From the NCBI GenBank assembly GCA_035566015.1, contig DATMRS010000020.1, positions 558,001 through 622,000 of the forward strand: a DNA stretch of 64,000 nt, in the 5' to 3' direction. This DNA comes from DATMRS01 sp035566015 (GTDB taxonomy: Bacteria > Pseudomonadota > Alphaproteobacteria > Sphingomonadales > Sphingomonadaceae). A program made the translations under genes and the position numbers. Within the stretch, counting starts at the first letter, position 1. Every line of letters begins with the position of its first letter. Shown here piece after piece: positions 1-8,003 of the stretch. The notes under the pieces were generated by a model. It worked only from the letters and a program-made list of their open reading frames with translations. It did no database searches and was not told the origin of the DNA.

Positions 1-159
1 ATCCCGGTGATCGCCAGCGGTGGCGTCGCGGGCCTCGTCGATATTCTCGATCTCGCGCGGCACCATGCCGAGGGCATTGCGGGCGTGATCGTCGGCCGCG
101 CCATCTATGACGGCCGGCTGGATCTGAAGAGCGCGCTCAGGACCGCACGGGGCGAATGA
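1..159 (+). CDS. hisA: HisA C-terminus (partial): phosphoribosylformimino-AICAR ribotide isomerase
   Basis: Only the last 52 codons are in the window. The reading frame carries the IPVIASGG strand and the GVIVGRAIYDG phosphate-binding strand typical of the end of the HisA/HisF beta-alpha barrel. HisA isomerises ProFAR to PRFAR in cytosolic histidine synthesis. The TGA stop at 157-159 overlaps the ATG of hisF at 156, so the two are translationally coupled. HisF carries a nearly identical PVIASGGVGTL segment, as expected from their shared origin. The gene begins upstream of the window. Confidence 0.93.
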   Translation: MPVIASGGVAGLVDILDLARHHAEGIAGVIVGRAIYDGRLDLKSALRTARGE

Positions 160-917
160 CCGTCCGCGCACGGATCATACCCTGTCTCGACGTGGCGGGC
201 GGCCGCGTCGTCAAGGGCGTCAACTTCGTCGATCTCGCCGATGCCGGCGATCCGGTGGAGCAGGCGAAGGTGTATGACGCGGCGCGCGCCGACGAGCTGT
301 GCTTCCTCGACATCACCGCGACGCATGAAGGGCGCGGCACGATCCTCGACGTGGTGGCGCGTACCGCCGCCGTCTGCTTCATGCCGCTCACCGTCGGCGG
401 CGGCGTCCGCAGCACCGAGGATGCGCGCGCCCTGCTGCTCGCCGGGGCGGACAAGGTAGCGGTGAATTCGGCCGCGGTCGCCCGGCCCGAACTGGTTGCC
501 GATCTGGCGGAGCGGTTCGGCAGCCAGTGCGTCGTCGGCGCGGTGGATGCCCGGCAGGTCGCGCCGGGGCGCTGGGAAGTGTTCACCCATGGCGGCCGCC
601 GCCCCACAGGCATTGACGCAGTGGCACATGCGGAACGCCTCGCCACGTTAGGCGCGGGCGAACTGCTTATCACCTCGATGGACCGTGACGGGACGCGGGA
701 CGGCTATGATCTAGCGCTTACCCGCGCAATCGCGGACCGGGTGGAGGTGCCCGTCATCGCCAGCGGCGGCGTCGGCACTCTCGATGATCTGGTCGCCGGG
801 ATCGTGGAAGGAGGGGCGAGCGCGGTGCTCGCCGCCTCGATCTTCCATTATGGCCAGCACAGCATAGCCGAGGCGCGTGCGGCGCTGGCGGCGGCGGGGC
901 TGCCCGTCAGGGCCTGA
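156..917 (+). CDS. hisF: Imidazole glycerol phosphate synthase cyclase subunit HisF
   Basis: 253 residues, the usual HisF length. HisF uses ammonia delivered by HisH to convert PRFAR into imidazole glycerol phosphate and AICAR. The N-terminal IIPCLDVAGGRVVKG holds the first catalytic aspartate, VGAVDAR in mid-protein the second, and PVIASGGVG and the SIFHYGQ region the phosphate-binding loops. The start overlaps the hisA stop (ATGA). In many alphaproteobacteria hisE follows hisF; here the next gene is an unrelated small gene on the opposite strand, so the operon ends at hisF. Confidence 0.97.
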   Translation: MTVRARIIPCLDVAGGRVVKGVNFVDLADAGDPVEQAKVYDAARADELCFLDITATHEGRGTILDVVARTAAVCFMPLTVGGGVRSTEDARALLLAGADKVAVNSAAVARPELVADLAERFGSQCVVGAVDARQVAPGRWEVFTHGGRRPTGIDAVAHAERLATLGAGELLITSMDRDGTRDGYDLALTRAIADRVEVPVIASGGVGTLDDLVAGIVEGGASAVLAASIFHYGQHSIAEARAALAAAGLPVRA

Positions 918-920
918 CGC

Positions 921-1154
921 CTACCAGCAACGGTGCCAGCGGCAATATTCGCGATGGGCGCGCGCCCGGCGGCGCTGTTCCGCGCGCCAGTGACGGCGCT
1001 GCTCGATCATGCGACGCCGCTCCCAGCGGTCGTGCGCGCGACGATCATAATGGTGATGATTGTAATAGCCGCCATAATGAGGCCGGGCGGCGGCAGGGGC
1101 TGTCCCGCTGACAAGGGCGGCGGCCGCCAGCGCGGCGGCGAGGAAAAGGCGCAT
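921..1154 (-). CDS. Small secreted His/Arg/Tyr-rich basic protein
   Basis: 77 residues. The first 23 or so form a clear Sec signal peptide (MRLF, an alanine/leucine core, then AAARP as a likely cleavage site). The mature part is extremely basic and aromatic: a HYGGYYNHHHYDRR stretch, then repeated RRR/WR blocks, ending in a CRWHRCW motif with two cysteines four residues apart. Small exported basic proteins of this look are common in sphingomonads but their function is unknown; metal or polyanion binding in the envelope is a guess. It converges on hisF with 3 bases between the stops. Confidence 0.72.
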   Translation of the reverse strand: MRLFLAAALAAAALVSGTAPAAARPHYGGYYNHHHYDRRAHDRWERRRMIEQRRHWRAEQRRRARAHREYCRWHRCW

Positions 1155-1230
1155 CGGACGCTCCTCATGTCTGTCGATGAGGCAGACAGGGCTAAGCCCC
1201 CTGCGCTGAACGATCGCTGAGGCTGTCGTT

Positions 1231-1247
1231 CATCCGACAGTCGGATG
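1231..1247. promoter_or_regulatory. Perfect 7-bp inverted repeat upstream of the small secreted protein
   Basis: CATCCGA and TCGGATG are separated by CAG, about 80 bases upstream of the minus-strand gene starting at 1154. An alternative hairpin, CTGTCG (1223-1228) with CGACAG (1235-1240), shares one arm, so the two foldings exclude each other. It could be an operator or a leader hairpin for the minus-strand gene; there is no functional evidence. Confidence 0.35.
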
Positions 1248-1270
1248 GAGAACCTTCCGTCACCCACGCG

Positions 1271-1323
1271 CGTGCTTCCTTGTCGATCGATTCAACATCC
1301 GGGGATTCCGGCGTTCGCCGGAC
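1271..1323. repeat. Half copy of the intergenic palindromic repeat family
   Basis: The string GCTTCCTTGTCGATCGATTC followed by the hairpin ATTCCGGCGTTCGCCGGA matches the second half of the full element at 61138-61233. The first hairpin is missing. It lies in the 370-base gap between the small secreted gene and the TonB receptor gene. Confidence 0.6.
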
Positions 1324-1361
1324 AAGAAGCGGACTGCTGAAAACGCGGAAGCCCGCATCAT

Positions 1362-1480
1362 AACTATCTAGTATTTAAGAGAAATTTTTCCAGAGATAGT
1401 GCCCTCGCGTCGTTCTTTGCGGAATAAATGTGTAGCTCGGCTATCGATATTCGTTGACTTCATTTTCAAGAGAGATAGTT
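1362..1480. promoter_or_regulatory. AT-rich control region of the TonB receptor/dioxygenase operon with repeated AGATAGT boxes
   Basis: This stretch is far more A+T-rich than its surroundings. AACTATCT (1362-1369) is the exact reverse complement of AGATAGTT (1473-1480), and AGATAGT occurs again at 1394-1400. The boxes lie 45 to 160 bases before the receptor start. Spaced direct and inverted copies suggest a regulator binding region, possibly for the MarR protein encoded at the operon end. No convincing -35/-10 pair could be fixed. Confidence 0.4.
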
Positions 1481-1523
1481 GTGAGGCAACCGAATAGCTA
1501 TCAATGGAATGGGGAGGATGACG

Positions 1524-4370
1524 ATGGCGCTTCAGGCAAGGGAGAAGTGTGCCTCGGCCCTGGTCGGGGTCAGCCGTTTCGCGATGTTCGCGGCGCTGGC
1601 GGCATGTGCGGGCGCGCCCGCTTTCGCACAGGACAATGCGGGTGACGCGGGCGAGATCATCGTCACCGGCTCGCGCCTCGCCAGCCAGGGCTTCACCTCG
1701 CCGACGCCGCTCACGGTGGTCGGGGCGGACAATATCCGCGCACAGGGCGACACCAATATCGCCGAGGTGTTGAACGAATTGCCGGCCTTCCGCGCCAGCC
1801 AGACCCCGGAAAATTCCTTTGTCACGATTACCGGCAATATCGGCGCGCGCACGGTGGACCTGCGCGGCCTGGCGCCGCAGCGGACGCTGGTGCTCGTCAA
1901 CGGCCGCCGCTTCATTCCCAGTTCGCCGCAGGGCACCGTCGATCTCAACCTGATCCCCACGATGCTGGTGAAGCGCGCCGAAGTGGTGACGGGCGGCGCG
2001 TCGGCGGCCTACGGGTCGGACGCGGTCGCGGGTGTCGTCAACCTCGTCCTCGATACCGAGCTGGAGGGGCTGCGCGGGCAGATGCAATATGGCATCTCCG
2101 AGCGGGGCGACGATCGCAATTATCAGTTCTCTATCGCCGGCGGCACCGGCTTCGGCGGTGGGCGCGGTCATGTCGTCGCCGCCTTCGAATATTCGAAGAA
2201 TGACGGTATCGGCGGATGTTACGAGATCGACTGGTGCGCGCTCGGCTACAGCAATTTCACCAATAATGACTGGGTCGCGCCGACGGCCGCCAATCCTCAC
2301 CCGAACAATGCGCTGCCCAACCGCGTCACCCTGCCGAACAAGCAGCCTACGCTGCTGACGAGCGGCCTGATCAACAGCGGCGCGCTGCGCGGCACCTATT
2401 TCCTGGCGGATGGTACGCCGTCGCCGACCCCGTTCGAATATGGCCAGTGGCCGTCGACCTTCGCGATGGTGGGCGGGCACGAGCATCGGGACCCGTTCAC
2501 CTCGGCGCACCTCATGAAATCGCCGGTGCGCCGTTACACGGCTTTCGGCAGCGCAAGCTACGAGCTGACCGACGATATCAAGGCCTTTGCCGAACTCACC
2601 TATGGCAATGTGCTCGGCACGCAAAACGGCGCGCAGTTCCGCGATCTCGCAATCAAGATCGACGTGAACAACCCCTTCATTCCCGAGGCGATCCATCAGG
2701 AGATGGTCGACAAGGGGCTGACGAGCATCAGCCTCGCGCGTGACGGCGATGATTTCGGCGTCGCCAAATATCGCGGCGAGAACAAGACGATCCGCGGCAC
2801 CGCCGGCCTGGAGGGCAAGCTGGGTGGTTCCTGGGAGTGGGACGCTTATTATCAATATGGCCACAACCGCTACGAGCAGCAGATGGCGAACAACCGTATC
2901 CAGGCGCTGTTCCCGCTCGCGGTGGATGCGGTGCGCAACGGCGCGGGCGATATCGTCTGCCGGATCAATGCGGACAGTAATCCGAACAACGACAATGCCG
3001 CCTGTATCCCGGTGAACCTGTTCGGCATCAATCAGTGGGATCCGAAGGCCAAGGGCTTCTTCTATGGCACGGGTTGGCAGACCTCGACGATCGAGCAGCA
3101 CGTCGCGGCCGCCAACCTGCGCGGCAACCTGTTCTCGACATGGGCGGGTCCGGTGCCCATCGCGGTCGGCGTTGAATATCGCAAGGATTCGATCCGGGGC
3201 GACGCCGATCCGATTTCGCTCGCCAACGGCTGGTATGTCGGCAACGGCAGCGCGGTTTCGGGATCGGTGAACGTCAAGGAAGCCTATGCCGAGGTGGCGG
3301 TGCCTCTGGCGAAGGACCTGCCCTTCGCCCAATCGCTGGAACTGAACGGCGCGGTGCGCCTGACCGACTACAGCACCAGCGGCAGCGTGACGACCTGGAA
3401 GGCCGGGATCACCTATGATCCGGTCGAGTGGCTGCGCGTCCGTGCGACGCGGTCACGCGATATCCGCGCGCCCAACCTGCTCGAATTGTTCGGCTCGACC
3501 AGTTCGGTTTCCTCGCGCGTGGTCGATCGTGACGGCGTCCAATATCTGCCGCGTGTCTTCACAGGCGGTAATGATGCTCTCCAGCCCGAGATCGCCGACA
3601 GCTGGACGGCAGGCGTCGTGCTCTCGCCGCGCGGCCGGCTGCTCAACGGCCTGCGCATCTCGGCCGATTATTATGACATCAAGATCAAGGACGCGATCAG
3701 CCAGGTCGGCGCACAGACGATCGTCGATCGCTGCCAGACGGCGGGCGTGCCCGAATTCTGCTCCCTCATCACCTTCGACGGCGACGCGATCAGCGAGGTG
3801 CGCAACCCCTGGTTGAACCTCAACACGCTGATCGTGCGCGGCGTCGATCTGGAGGCGGACTATCGCGTTTCGCTCGGCGGGCAGAAGCGGCTCGGCGTCC
3901 GCGTGCTCGGCGCCTATGTGAAGGATCTGATCACGGTCGACTCGGTCGGCTCGATCAATCGCGCCGGGCAGACCGGCGTGCAGACCGGCAGCCAGCCGGG
4001 CCTGCCGCGCTGGACGGTGAATTCGACGCTGACCTATGATGACGGCCCGTTCAGCGCTAACATCCAGGCGCGCTACATCAGCGCCGGCAGGATGGACGTG
4101 ACGCTCGTCGGTCCGACCGACAAGGGCTACAGCACCGATCTGCCGAACAGCATCAGCGACAATCATATCGAAGCAATGCTCTATATCGATATCGGCGCCA
4201 GCTACCGCTTCGATATCGGCGATTCGCGCAGTGTCGAACTTTATGGCGCGGTGAAGAATCTGACGAACCCCACGCCGCCGGTGAACGTATACAGCGGTTC
4301 TGGCACCAATCCGTTCCTGTTCGATATGATCGGCCGCCGCTTCACGATCGGTGCACGATTCGCCTACTGA
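1524..4370 (+). CDS. TonB-dependent outer membrane receptor
   Basis: About 948 residues. It has a signal peptide (residues about 10-33, ending AGAPAFA before QDN), a TonB-box-like GEIIVTGSRL, a plug domain with LVNGRRF, a VEVVTGG-like segment (AEVVTGGASAAYGSDAVAGVVN), and a long beta-barrel ending in GRRFTIGARFAY with a terminal aromatic. Such receptors pull scarce substrates across the outer membrane using TonB/ExbBD energy. The upstream ATG at 1509 is also open, but the GGGGAGG at 1511-1517 sits 6 bases before the ATG at 1524, so 1524 is preferred. The stop overlaps the start of the dioxygenase gene, which suggests that the imported compound is the dioxygenase substrate rather than iron. 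Confidence 0.93.
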   Translation: MALQAREKCASALVGVSRFAMFAALAACAGAPAFAQDNAGDAGEIIVTGSRLASQGFTSPTPLTVVGADNIRAQGDTNIAEVLNELPAFRASQTPENSFVTITGNIGARTVDLRGLAPQRTLVLVNGRRFIPSSPQGTVDLNLIPTMLVKRAEVVTGGASAAYGSDAVAGVVNLVLDTELEGLRGQMQYGISERGDDRNYQFSIAGGTGFGGGRGHVVAAFEYSKNDGIGGCYEIDWCALGYSNFTNNDWVAPTAANPHPNNALPNRVTLPNKQPTLLTSGLINSGALRGTYFLADGTPSPTPFEYGQWPSTFAMVGGHEHRDPFTSAHLMKSPVRRYTAFGSASYELTDDIKAFAELTYGNVLGTQNGAQFRDLAIKIDVNNPFIPEAIHQEMVDKGLTSISLARDGDDFGVAKYRGENKTIRGTAGLEGKLGGSWEWDAYYQYGHNRYEQQMANNRIQALFPLAVDAVRNGAGDIVCRINADSNPNNDNAACIPVNLFGINQWDPKAKGFFYGTGWQTSTIEQHVAAANLRGNLFSTWAGPVPIAVGVEYRKDSIRGDADPISLANGWYVGNGSAVSGSVNVKEAYAEVAVPLAKDLPFAQSLELNGAVRLTDYSTSGSVTTWKAGITYDPVEWLRVRATRSRDIRAPNLLELFGSTSSVSSRVVDRDGVQYLPRVFTGGNDALQPEIADSWTAGVVLSPRGRLLNGLRISADYYDIKIKDAISQVGAQTIVDRCQTAGVPEFCSLITFDGDAISEVRNPWLNLNTLIVRGVDLEADYRVSLGGQKRLGVRVLGAYVKDLITVDSVGSINRAGQTGVQTGSQPGLPRWTVNSTLTYDDGPFSANIQARYISAGRMDVTLVGPTDKGYSTDLPNSISDNHIEAMLYIDIGASYRFDIGDSRSVELYGAVKNLTNPTPPVNVYSGSGTNPFLFDMIGRRFTIGARFAY

Positions 4371-5269
4371 TGGAGAGCAAGAGGATGCAGGTCGTCAGCG
4401 CGAAGCCGGAATTCGGCGCCGAGATTTTCGGCGCCGACCTGGCGCGGCCGAATGAACGGCTGGTGGAGGAATGCTGGCAGCTGTTCGATCGCTACGCGCT
4501 GTGTGTCTTTCGCGGTTCGGGCCTCGACGATCGGCACCATGTCGCGTTCAGCCGGCTGTTCGGCGATCTGGAACATGCGCCCCGCGCGCGCAGCTCGACG
4601 CCGCGCTTCGACTATCCCGAGTTGTTCGACGCCGGCAATCTCGATCGCATGGGCGCGATCCGGATGGACGAGAAGCGCCGGCTGTTCAACAAGGGCAACC
4701 AGCAATGGCATACGGACAGCTCGTTTCGGACGGCGCGTTCCTCTTATTCGATGCTGCTCGCCCATGTGATTCCGCCGAGCGGCGGCGAGACGCAGTTCGC
4801 CGATATGCGCGCGGCCTATGACGCGCTGCCGGATGATCTGAGGGCGCGGCTCGAAGGGCTGGAGGCGGAACATTCGATCTGGCATTCGCGCTCGCTGGCG
4901 GGCTATCCCCCCGCCACCGAGGAGGAGCAGGCGCTGATCCCCTCGGCGCGGCAGCCGCTGCTGATGAAACATCCGCGCACGGGCCGCTGGTCGCTCTATC
5001 TGGCGCGCCATGCCTCGCACATCGTGGGCATGGACCGGGCGGAGGGCGCGAAGCTGCTCGACGAGCTGATCGAGTTCGCCACGCAGCCGCAATTCGTCCA
5101 CACCCATGAATGGCAGGTGGGCGATCTCGTCGTCTGGGACAATCGCTGCACGATGCACCGCGCAACGCCGTTCGAGGACACGCTTTATCCGCGCGATATG
5201 CGCCGAACGACCCTGATCGACGGCAGCACGCCGACCGCGACCGTCGACCACGCGATGTCGGATGCATAA
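4370..5269 (+). CDS. TfdA/TauD-family Fe(II)/2-oxoglutarate-dependent dioxygenase
   Basis: 299 residues. It lines up by eye with 2,4-D dioxygenase TfdA over its whole length. The iron triad is His114 and Asp116 in WHTDSSF and His263 in CTMHR, with an arginine cluster RDMRRT at 275-280 for 2-oxoglutarate. Shared blocks include PPSGGETQFADMRAAYDALP, RHASHIVG and VGDLVVWDNRC. Enzymes of this group hydroxylate next to an ether or sulfonate and release the side chain, as in phenoxyacetate and phenoxypropionate breakdown. The start overlaps the receptor stop; an ATG at 4385 with GGAG nine bases upstream is an equally good start. The MFS gene overlaps its end. Substrate identity is inferred. Confidence 0.9.
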   Translation: MESKRMQVVSAKPEFGAEIFGADLARPNERLVEECWQLFDRYALCVFRGSGLDDRHHVAFSRLFGDLEHAPRARSSTPRFDYPELFDAGNLDRMGAIRMDEKRRLFNKGNQQWHTDSSFRTARSSYSMLLAHVIPPSGGETQFADMRAAYDALPDDLRARLEGLEAEHSIWHSRSLAGYPPATEEEQALIPSARQPLLMKHPRTGRWSLYLARHASHIVGMDRAEGAKLLDELIEFATQPQFVHTHEWQVGDLVVWDNRCTMHRATPFEDTLYPRDMRRTTLIDGSTPTATVDHAMSDA

Positions 5270-6611
5270 TGCCGATCCTCTGCCCGCCGCGTCCGGCGCG
5301 GCGGAGCAGCCCTGGCCGTCGGCCGGACGCGCCTGGTACACGATCGGGCTGATCGCCTTCGTCACCATGCTGTCGAACGTCGATCGCGGCATTATCAATC
5401 TGCTGGTCGAGCCGATCAAGCGCGACCTCGCGCTCTCGGATACCGAGATCAGCCTGATCGTCGGCTTTGCCTTCTCGCTTGTCTACATGTGCGTCGGCCT
5501 GCCGATGTCGCGGGTCAGCGACGTGCGCAGCCGCAAGATCATCCTCGCGGGCGGGCTTGCGATCTGGAGCATCGGCACTGCCCTCTGCGGGTTCGCGAAG
5601 AGCTTCGTGCAGCTCTTCGTCGCGCGCGGGATCGTCGGCGGGGCCGAATCGGTCGCCGGCCCCTCGTCGATGTCGATGATCTCCGATCTGGTCCCGCCAC
5701 ACAGACTGCCGCGCGCGTTCGCTATTTATCAGTTCGGCATCAGCGCCGGCATGGCGGGCGCGCTGTTTCTGGGCGGCGTACTGCTCGCCTGGTTTTCCGC
5801 GATGGGACCCCTCTCGCTGCCGCTGATCGGCCATGCGCGCCCATGGCAGCTCGTTTTCCTGGTTTGCATGGTGCCGGGGCTCGTCACCGCCGTGCTTTTC
5901 CTGATGACGGTGCGCGAGCCGGTGCGGCGTAACCGCCGGGTGCGCGGATCGGTGCCGTTGCGCGATGTCGGCGCCTTTCTCCTGTCGCGCCGCGCAGTCT
6001 ATCTGCCGCTGTTCCTCAGCATCGGCATCGGCTCGATCGAGCATATGGGCCTCGCGATGTGGCGGCCGGCGTTTTACGAGCGGACCTATGGCTGGGGGCC
6101 GGAAGTGGCGGGTCCGCTGCTCGGCCTGTCGCTCGTCATCTCGACGCCGATCGCGCTGATCACGGGCACCTGGCTCGCCGAATGGATGAACGGGCGCGGC
6201 AATCCCGATGCGATGGTGCGCGTCTGTGTCGTGACGCAGGCATTGTCGGTGCCGTTCGCGATCGCGGGACCGCTGATGCCGACGGGCTGGCTCGCCTTTG
6301 CCTGCGGCGTCCTCGCCTCGATCTTCGGGTTGATGAGCGCGCCCGCGCAGAACAGTGCGATCCAGATCGTCACCCCCAATGAGATGCGCGCGCAGGTAAG
6401 CGCGCTCTACCTTTTCACGATCAGCGTGATCGGCACCGGGCTTGGTCCCCTCGTCATCGCCCTCGTCACCGATCTCGTACTTCAGGAAGAAGCGATGCTG
6501 CGCTATTCGATGACGGGCTTTGCCGCGGTCCTCGCGCCGGGCGGCGCCTTCCTGATGTGGCTGGCGATGCGGCCTTATGGTGAGGCGGTGCGGAAGCTTC
6601 GCCCGGCATGA
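5262..6611 (+). CDS. MFS transporter, partner of the TfdA-like dioxygenase
   Basis: 449 residues with about 12 hydrophobic helices. It shows an MFS loop-2/3 region (GLPMSRVSDVRSRKIILAGG) with the RxSDxRSRK signature and a second-half GPLLGLSL/ALITGTWLAE core. It begins at an ATG overlapping the dioxygenase stop, so the two are translationally coupled. Proton-driven uptake of the dioxygenase substrate across the inner membrane is the simple reading. A close paralogue lies at 31255-32604 (shared SNxDRGIINLLVE, RTYGWGPE, PxQNSAIQI and ALYLFTISVIG-type blocks throughout). Confidence 0.9.
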   Translation: MHNADPLPAASGAAEQPWPSAGRAWYTIGLIAFVTMLSNVDRGIINLLVEPIKRDLALSDTEISLIVGFAFSLVYMCVGLPMSRVSDVRSRKIILAGGLAIWSIGTALCGFAKSFVQLFVARGIVGGAESVAGPSSMSMISDLVPPHRLPRAFAIYQFGISAGMAGALFLGGVLLAWFSAMGPLSLPLIGHARPWQLVFLVCMVPGLVTAVLFLMTVREPVRRNRRVRGSVPLRDVGAFLLSRRAVYLPLFLSIGIGSIEHMGLAMWRPAFYERTYGWGPEVAGPLLGLSLVISTPIALITGTWLAEWMNGRGNPDAMVRVCVVTQALSVPFAIAGPLMPTGWLAFACGVLASIFGLMSAPAQNSAIQIVTPNEMRAQVSALYLFTISVIGTGLGPLVIALVTDLVLQEEAMLRYSMTGFAAVLAPGGAFLMWLAMRPYGEAVRKLRPA

Positions 6612-6660
6612 CATCGAAGCGCGGGGAAGAGGCGGGGGTGATGCTCGTGACGGTCGGCGC

Positions 6661-7209
6661 GTGAAGGGAACGGCCAAATACCGGGCGACCGACGACAAGG
6701 ACGGCGCACCCCACGTCCCGCCTTCCAAGGCCTTCGCGCATTATGCCGAATGGTATGCGCCCGACTCGATGGAGGATCTGCGCTTCCGCTTCACCAGCAA
6801 GCTGCGCGAGGCGATGCGGCGGTGGCGAATCCGGCTTGAGAATGAGCTGCGCGCGAGCGGGCAGACGCGCGCGCGCTGGGAAGTGATGCTGGTCATCACG
6901 CTGTCGGGTGGCCGCAGCACGCAGAAAGCCTTGGCGACGCGCCTCAGGATCGAGGGGCCGACGCTCGTCCGCCTGCTCGACAAGCTCGAGCGCGACGGCC
7001 TGATCCAGCGCGTGCGGGGCACCGATCGTCGTTCGAAAACCATCCAGCCGACGGCCAAGGGCGCCGCTTTCGTCGAGCAGATGATCGCCCGCACCGACCA
7101 GATGCGGCGCGAAATGCTCGACGGCTGGTCGGTGGAGGAAATCGACGCCGGCATCGCGCTGTTCGACCGCCTGATCGACGGTATGCGGAGCCAGGTTGGC
7201 GACCTGTAA
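6661..7209 (+). CDS. MarR-family transcriptional regulator
   Basis: About 182 residues from the GTG at 6661; an upstream ATG at 6577 would overlap the MFS gene by 35 bases and add a low-complexity RGRGGGDARDGRR stretch, and a shorter form from ATG 6769 is possible. The winged helix is seen in STQKALATRLRIEGPTLVRL followed by LDKLERDGLIQRVRGTDRRS, the MarR wing with its DRR(S/A)K basic tip. MarR proteins are dimers that release DNA on binding small aromatic ligands. As last gene of the receptor-dioxygenase-transporter operon it is the probable ligand-responsive repressor of that operon. Confidence 0.88.
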   Translation: MKGTAKYRATDDKDGAPHVPPSKAFAHYAEWYAPDSMEDLRFRFTSKLREAMRRWRIRLENELRASGQTRARWEVMLVITLSGGRSTQKALATRLRIEGPTLVRLLDKLERDGLIQRVRGTDRRSKTIQPTAKGAAFVEQMIARTDQMRREMLDGWSVEEIDAGIALFDRLIDGMRSQVGDL

Positions 7210-7232
7210 ACCCGATCGGCGGTTCGGGGCAC

Positions 7233-7730
7233 TTACCGGGCGTTGAAGCCCACATGATAGCTTACTTCACCTTTGGGCCTGGACTCACCAAAGCTCAGTC
7301 GCTGAAAATATTCTGTAGGCGCGTCGCTAAATCGTAGATCGGGATCGCTGACGAAGCCGAAGCGCCCATAATAGGCTGGATCACCCAGCACGACGCAACC
7401 CTCGGCGCCGCCGGCGATCAGCCGGTTCAATCCTTCGCGGATCAGCGCCTCGCCTATGCCGCGACGTTGATGCGCCGGTTCCACGGACACCGGCTCCAGC
7501 CCGAACCACCGGCCCGCCTCGCCATCGATGGTGACGGGGGAAAATGCGGCGTGTCCGACAACGCGGCCTTGCTCCTCGGCAACAAGGGACAGGCTGAGCG
7601 CCCCCGCACCTCGAAGGGCGTCGATAATGCGCGCTTCGGTTTGGCTGCTGTACGCCGCGTCCTTGAACGCAGCGGCCGTAACGGCGCGGATAGCGTGGAT
7701 GTCGCCCGGGACTTCAAGACGAATGGTCAT
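7233..7730 (-). CDS. GNAT-family N-acetyltransferase (YhbS-like)
   Basis: 165 residues. It contains the GNAT fold: LVAEEQGRVVGHAAFSPV (beta 2-4), LEPVSVEPAHQRRGIGEALI with the acetyl-CoA pyrophosphate loop (Q/RxxGxG/A as QRRGIG), and VVLGDPAYYGRFGF, the YhbS-type LG(D/H)xxYYxRFGF segment. The acceptor is unknown. It converges on the MarR gene with 23 bases between the stops. Confidence 0.88.
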   Translation of the reverse strand: MTIRLEVPGDIHAIRAVTAAAFKDAAYSSQTEARIIDALRGAGALSLSLVAEEQGRVVGHAAFSPVTIDGEAGRWFGLEPVSVEPAHQRRGIGEALIREGLNRLIAGGAEGCVVLGDPAYYGRFGFVSDPDLRFSDAPTEYFQRLSFGESRPKGEVSYHVGFNAR

Positions 7731-7927
7731 CCCGATCCGCTAGAGCATGATCCGACGGGTTTGAAGCGGCCTTTGATGCGCCGGACGGGGATCTGGTTGT
7801 CGCCTGACACCATCTTGCCGTTCAGGCACCGCGAGCCAGCGGCACTATGGGCCCGCCAGGCTTTTCGAATCCCGTCGGTCAGGGCGAGGACGGCCTTGAG
7901 AGGGCCCCCCACTCGCGTCCTGCAACG

Positions 7928-7946
7928 AACCGCCGCAATGGCGGTT
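7928..7946. terminator. Hairpin AACCGCC/GGCGGTT in the 7731-8003 gap
   Basis: A perfect 7-bp stem with a GCAAT loop lies 58 bases upstream of the DksA-like gene, in a 273-base stretch otherwise without a supported gene. On the plus strand it is followed by TACTTCT rather than a T-run, so it may be an attenuator or regulator site rather than a terminator. The rest of the gap holds no recognisable feature; the short open frames there are not convincing. Confidence 0.4.
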
Positions 7947-8003
7947 TACTTCTAGGGACGGGCCCGCCGATGCACGCGGCATGAGCCCCGGGAAGGAGGG
8001 ACG

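Noticed and set aside
918..1154. hisE expected after hisF
   Set aside because: No reading frame in the region resembles phosphoribosyl-ATP pyrophosphatase; the only supported gene is the small secreted protein on the opposite strand.
1368..3332. 654-codon antisense frame across the TonB receptor gene
   Set aside because: No recognisable domain, arginine-rich composition, opposite the well-supported receptor gene.
6577..6660. N-terminal extension of the MarR gene from ATG 6577
   Set aside because: It would overlap the MFS gene and adds a Gly/Arg-rich stretch unlike MarR proteins; GTG 6661 is preferred.
4686..6728. 680-codon antisense frame across the dioxygenase and MFS genes
   Set aside because: Composition is Arg/His/Glu-rich with no motif; the plus-strand genes are certain.
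7727..7912. Short minus-strand frame in the 7731-8003 gap, considered as a transposase remnant
   Set aside because: No catalytic motif, no inverted repeat ends and no ribosome site; left as unassigned.
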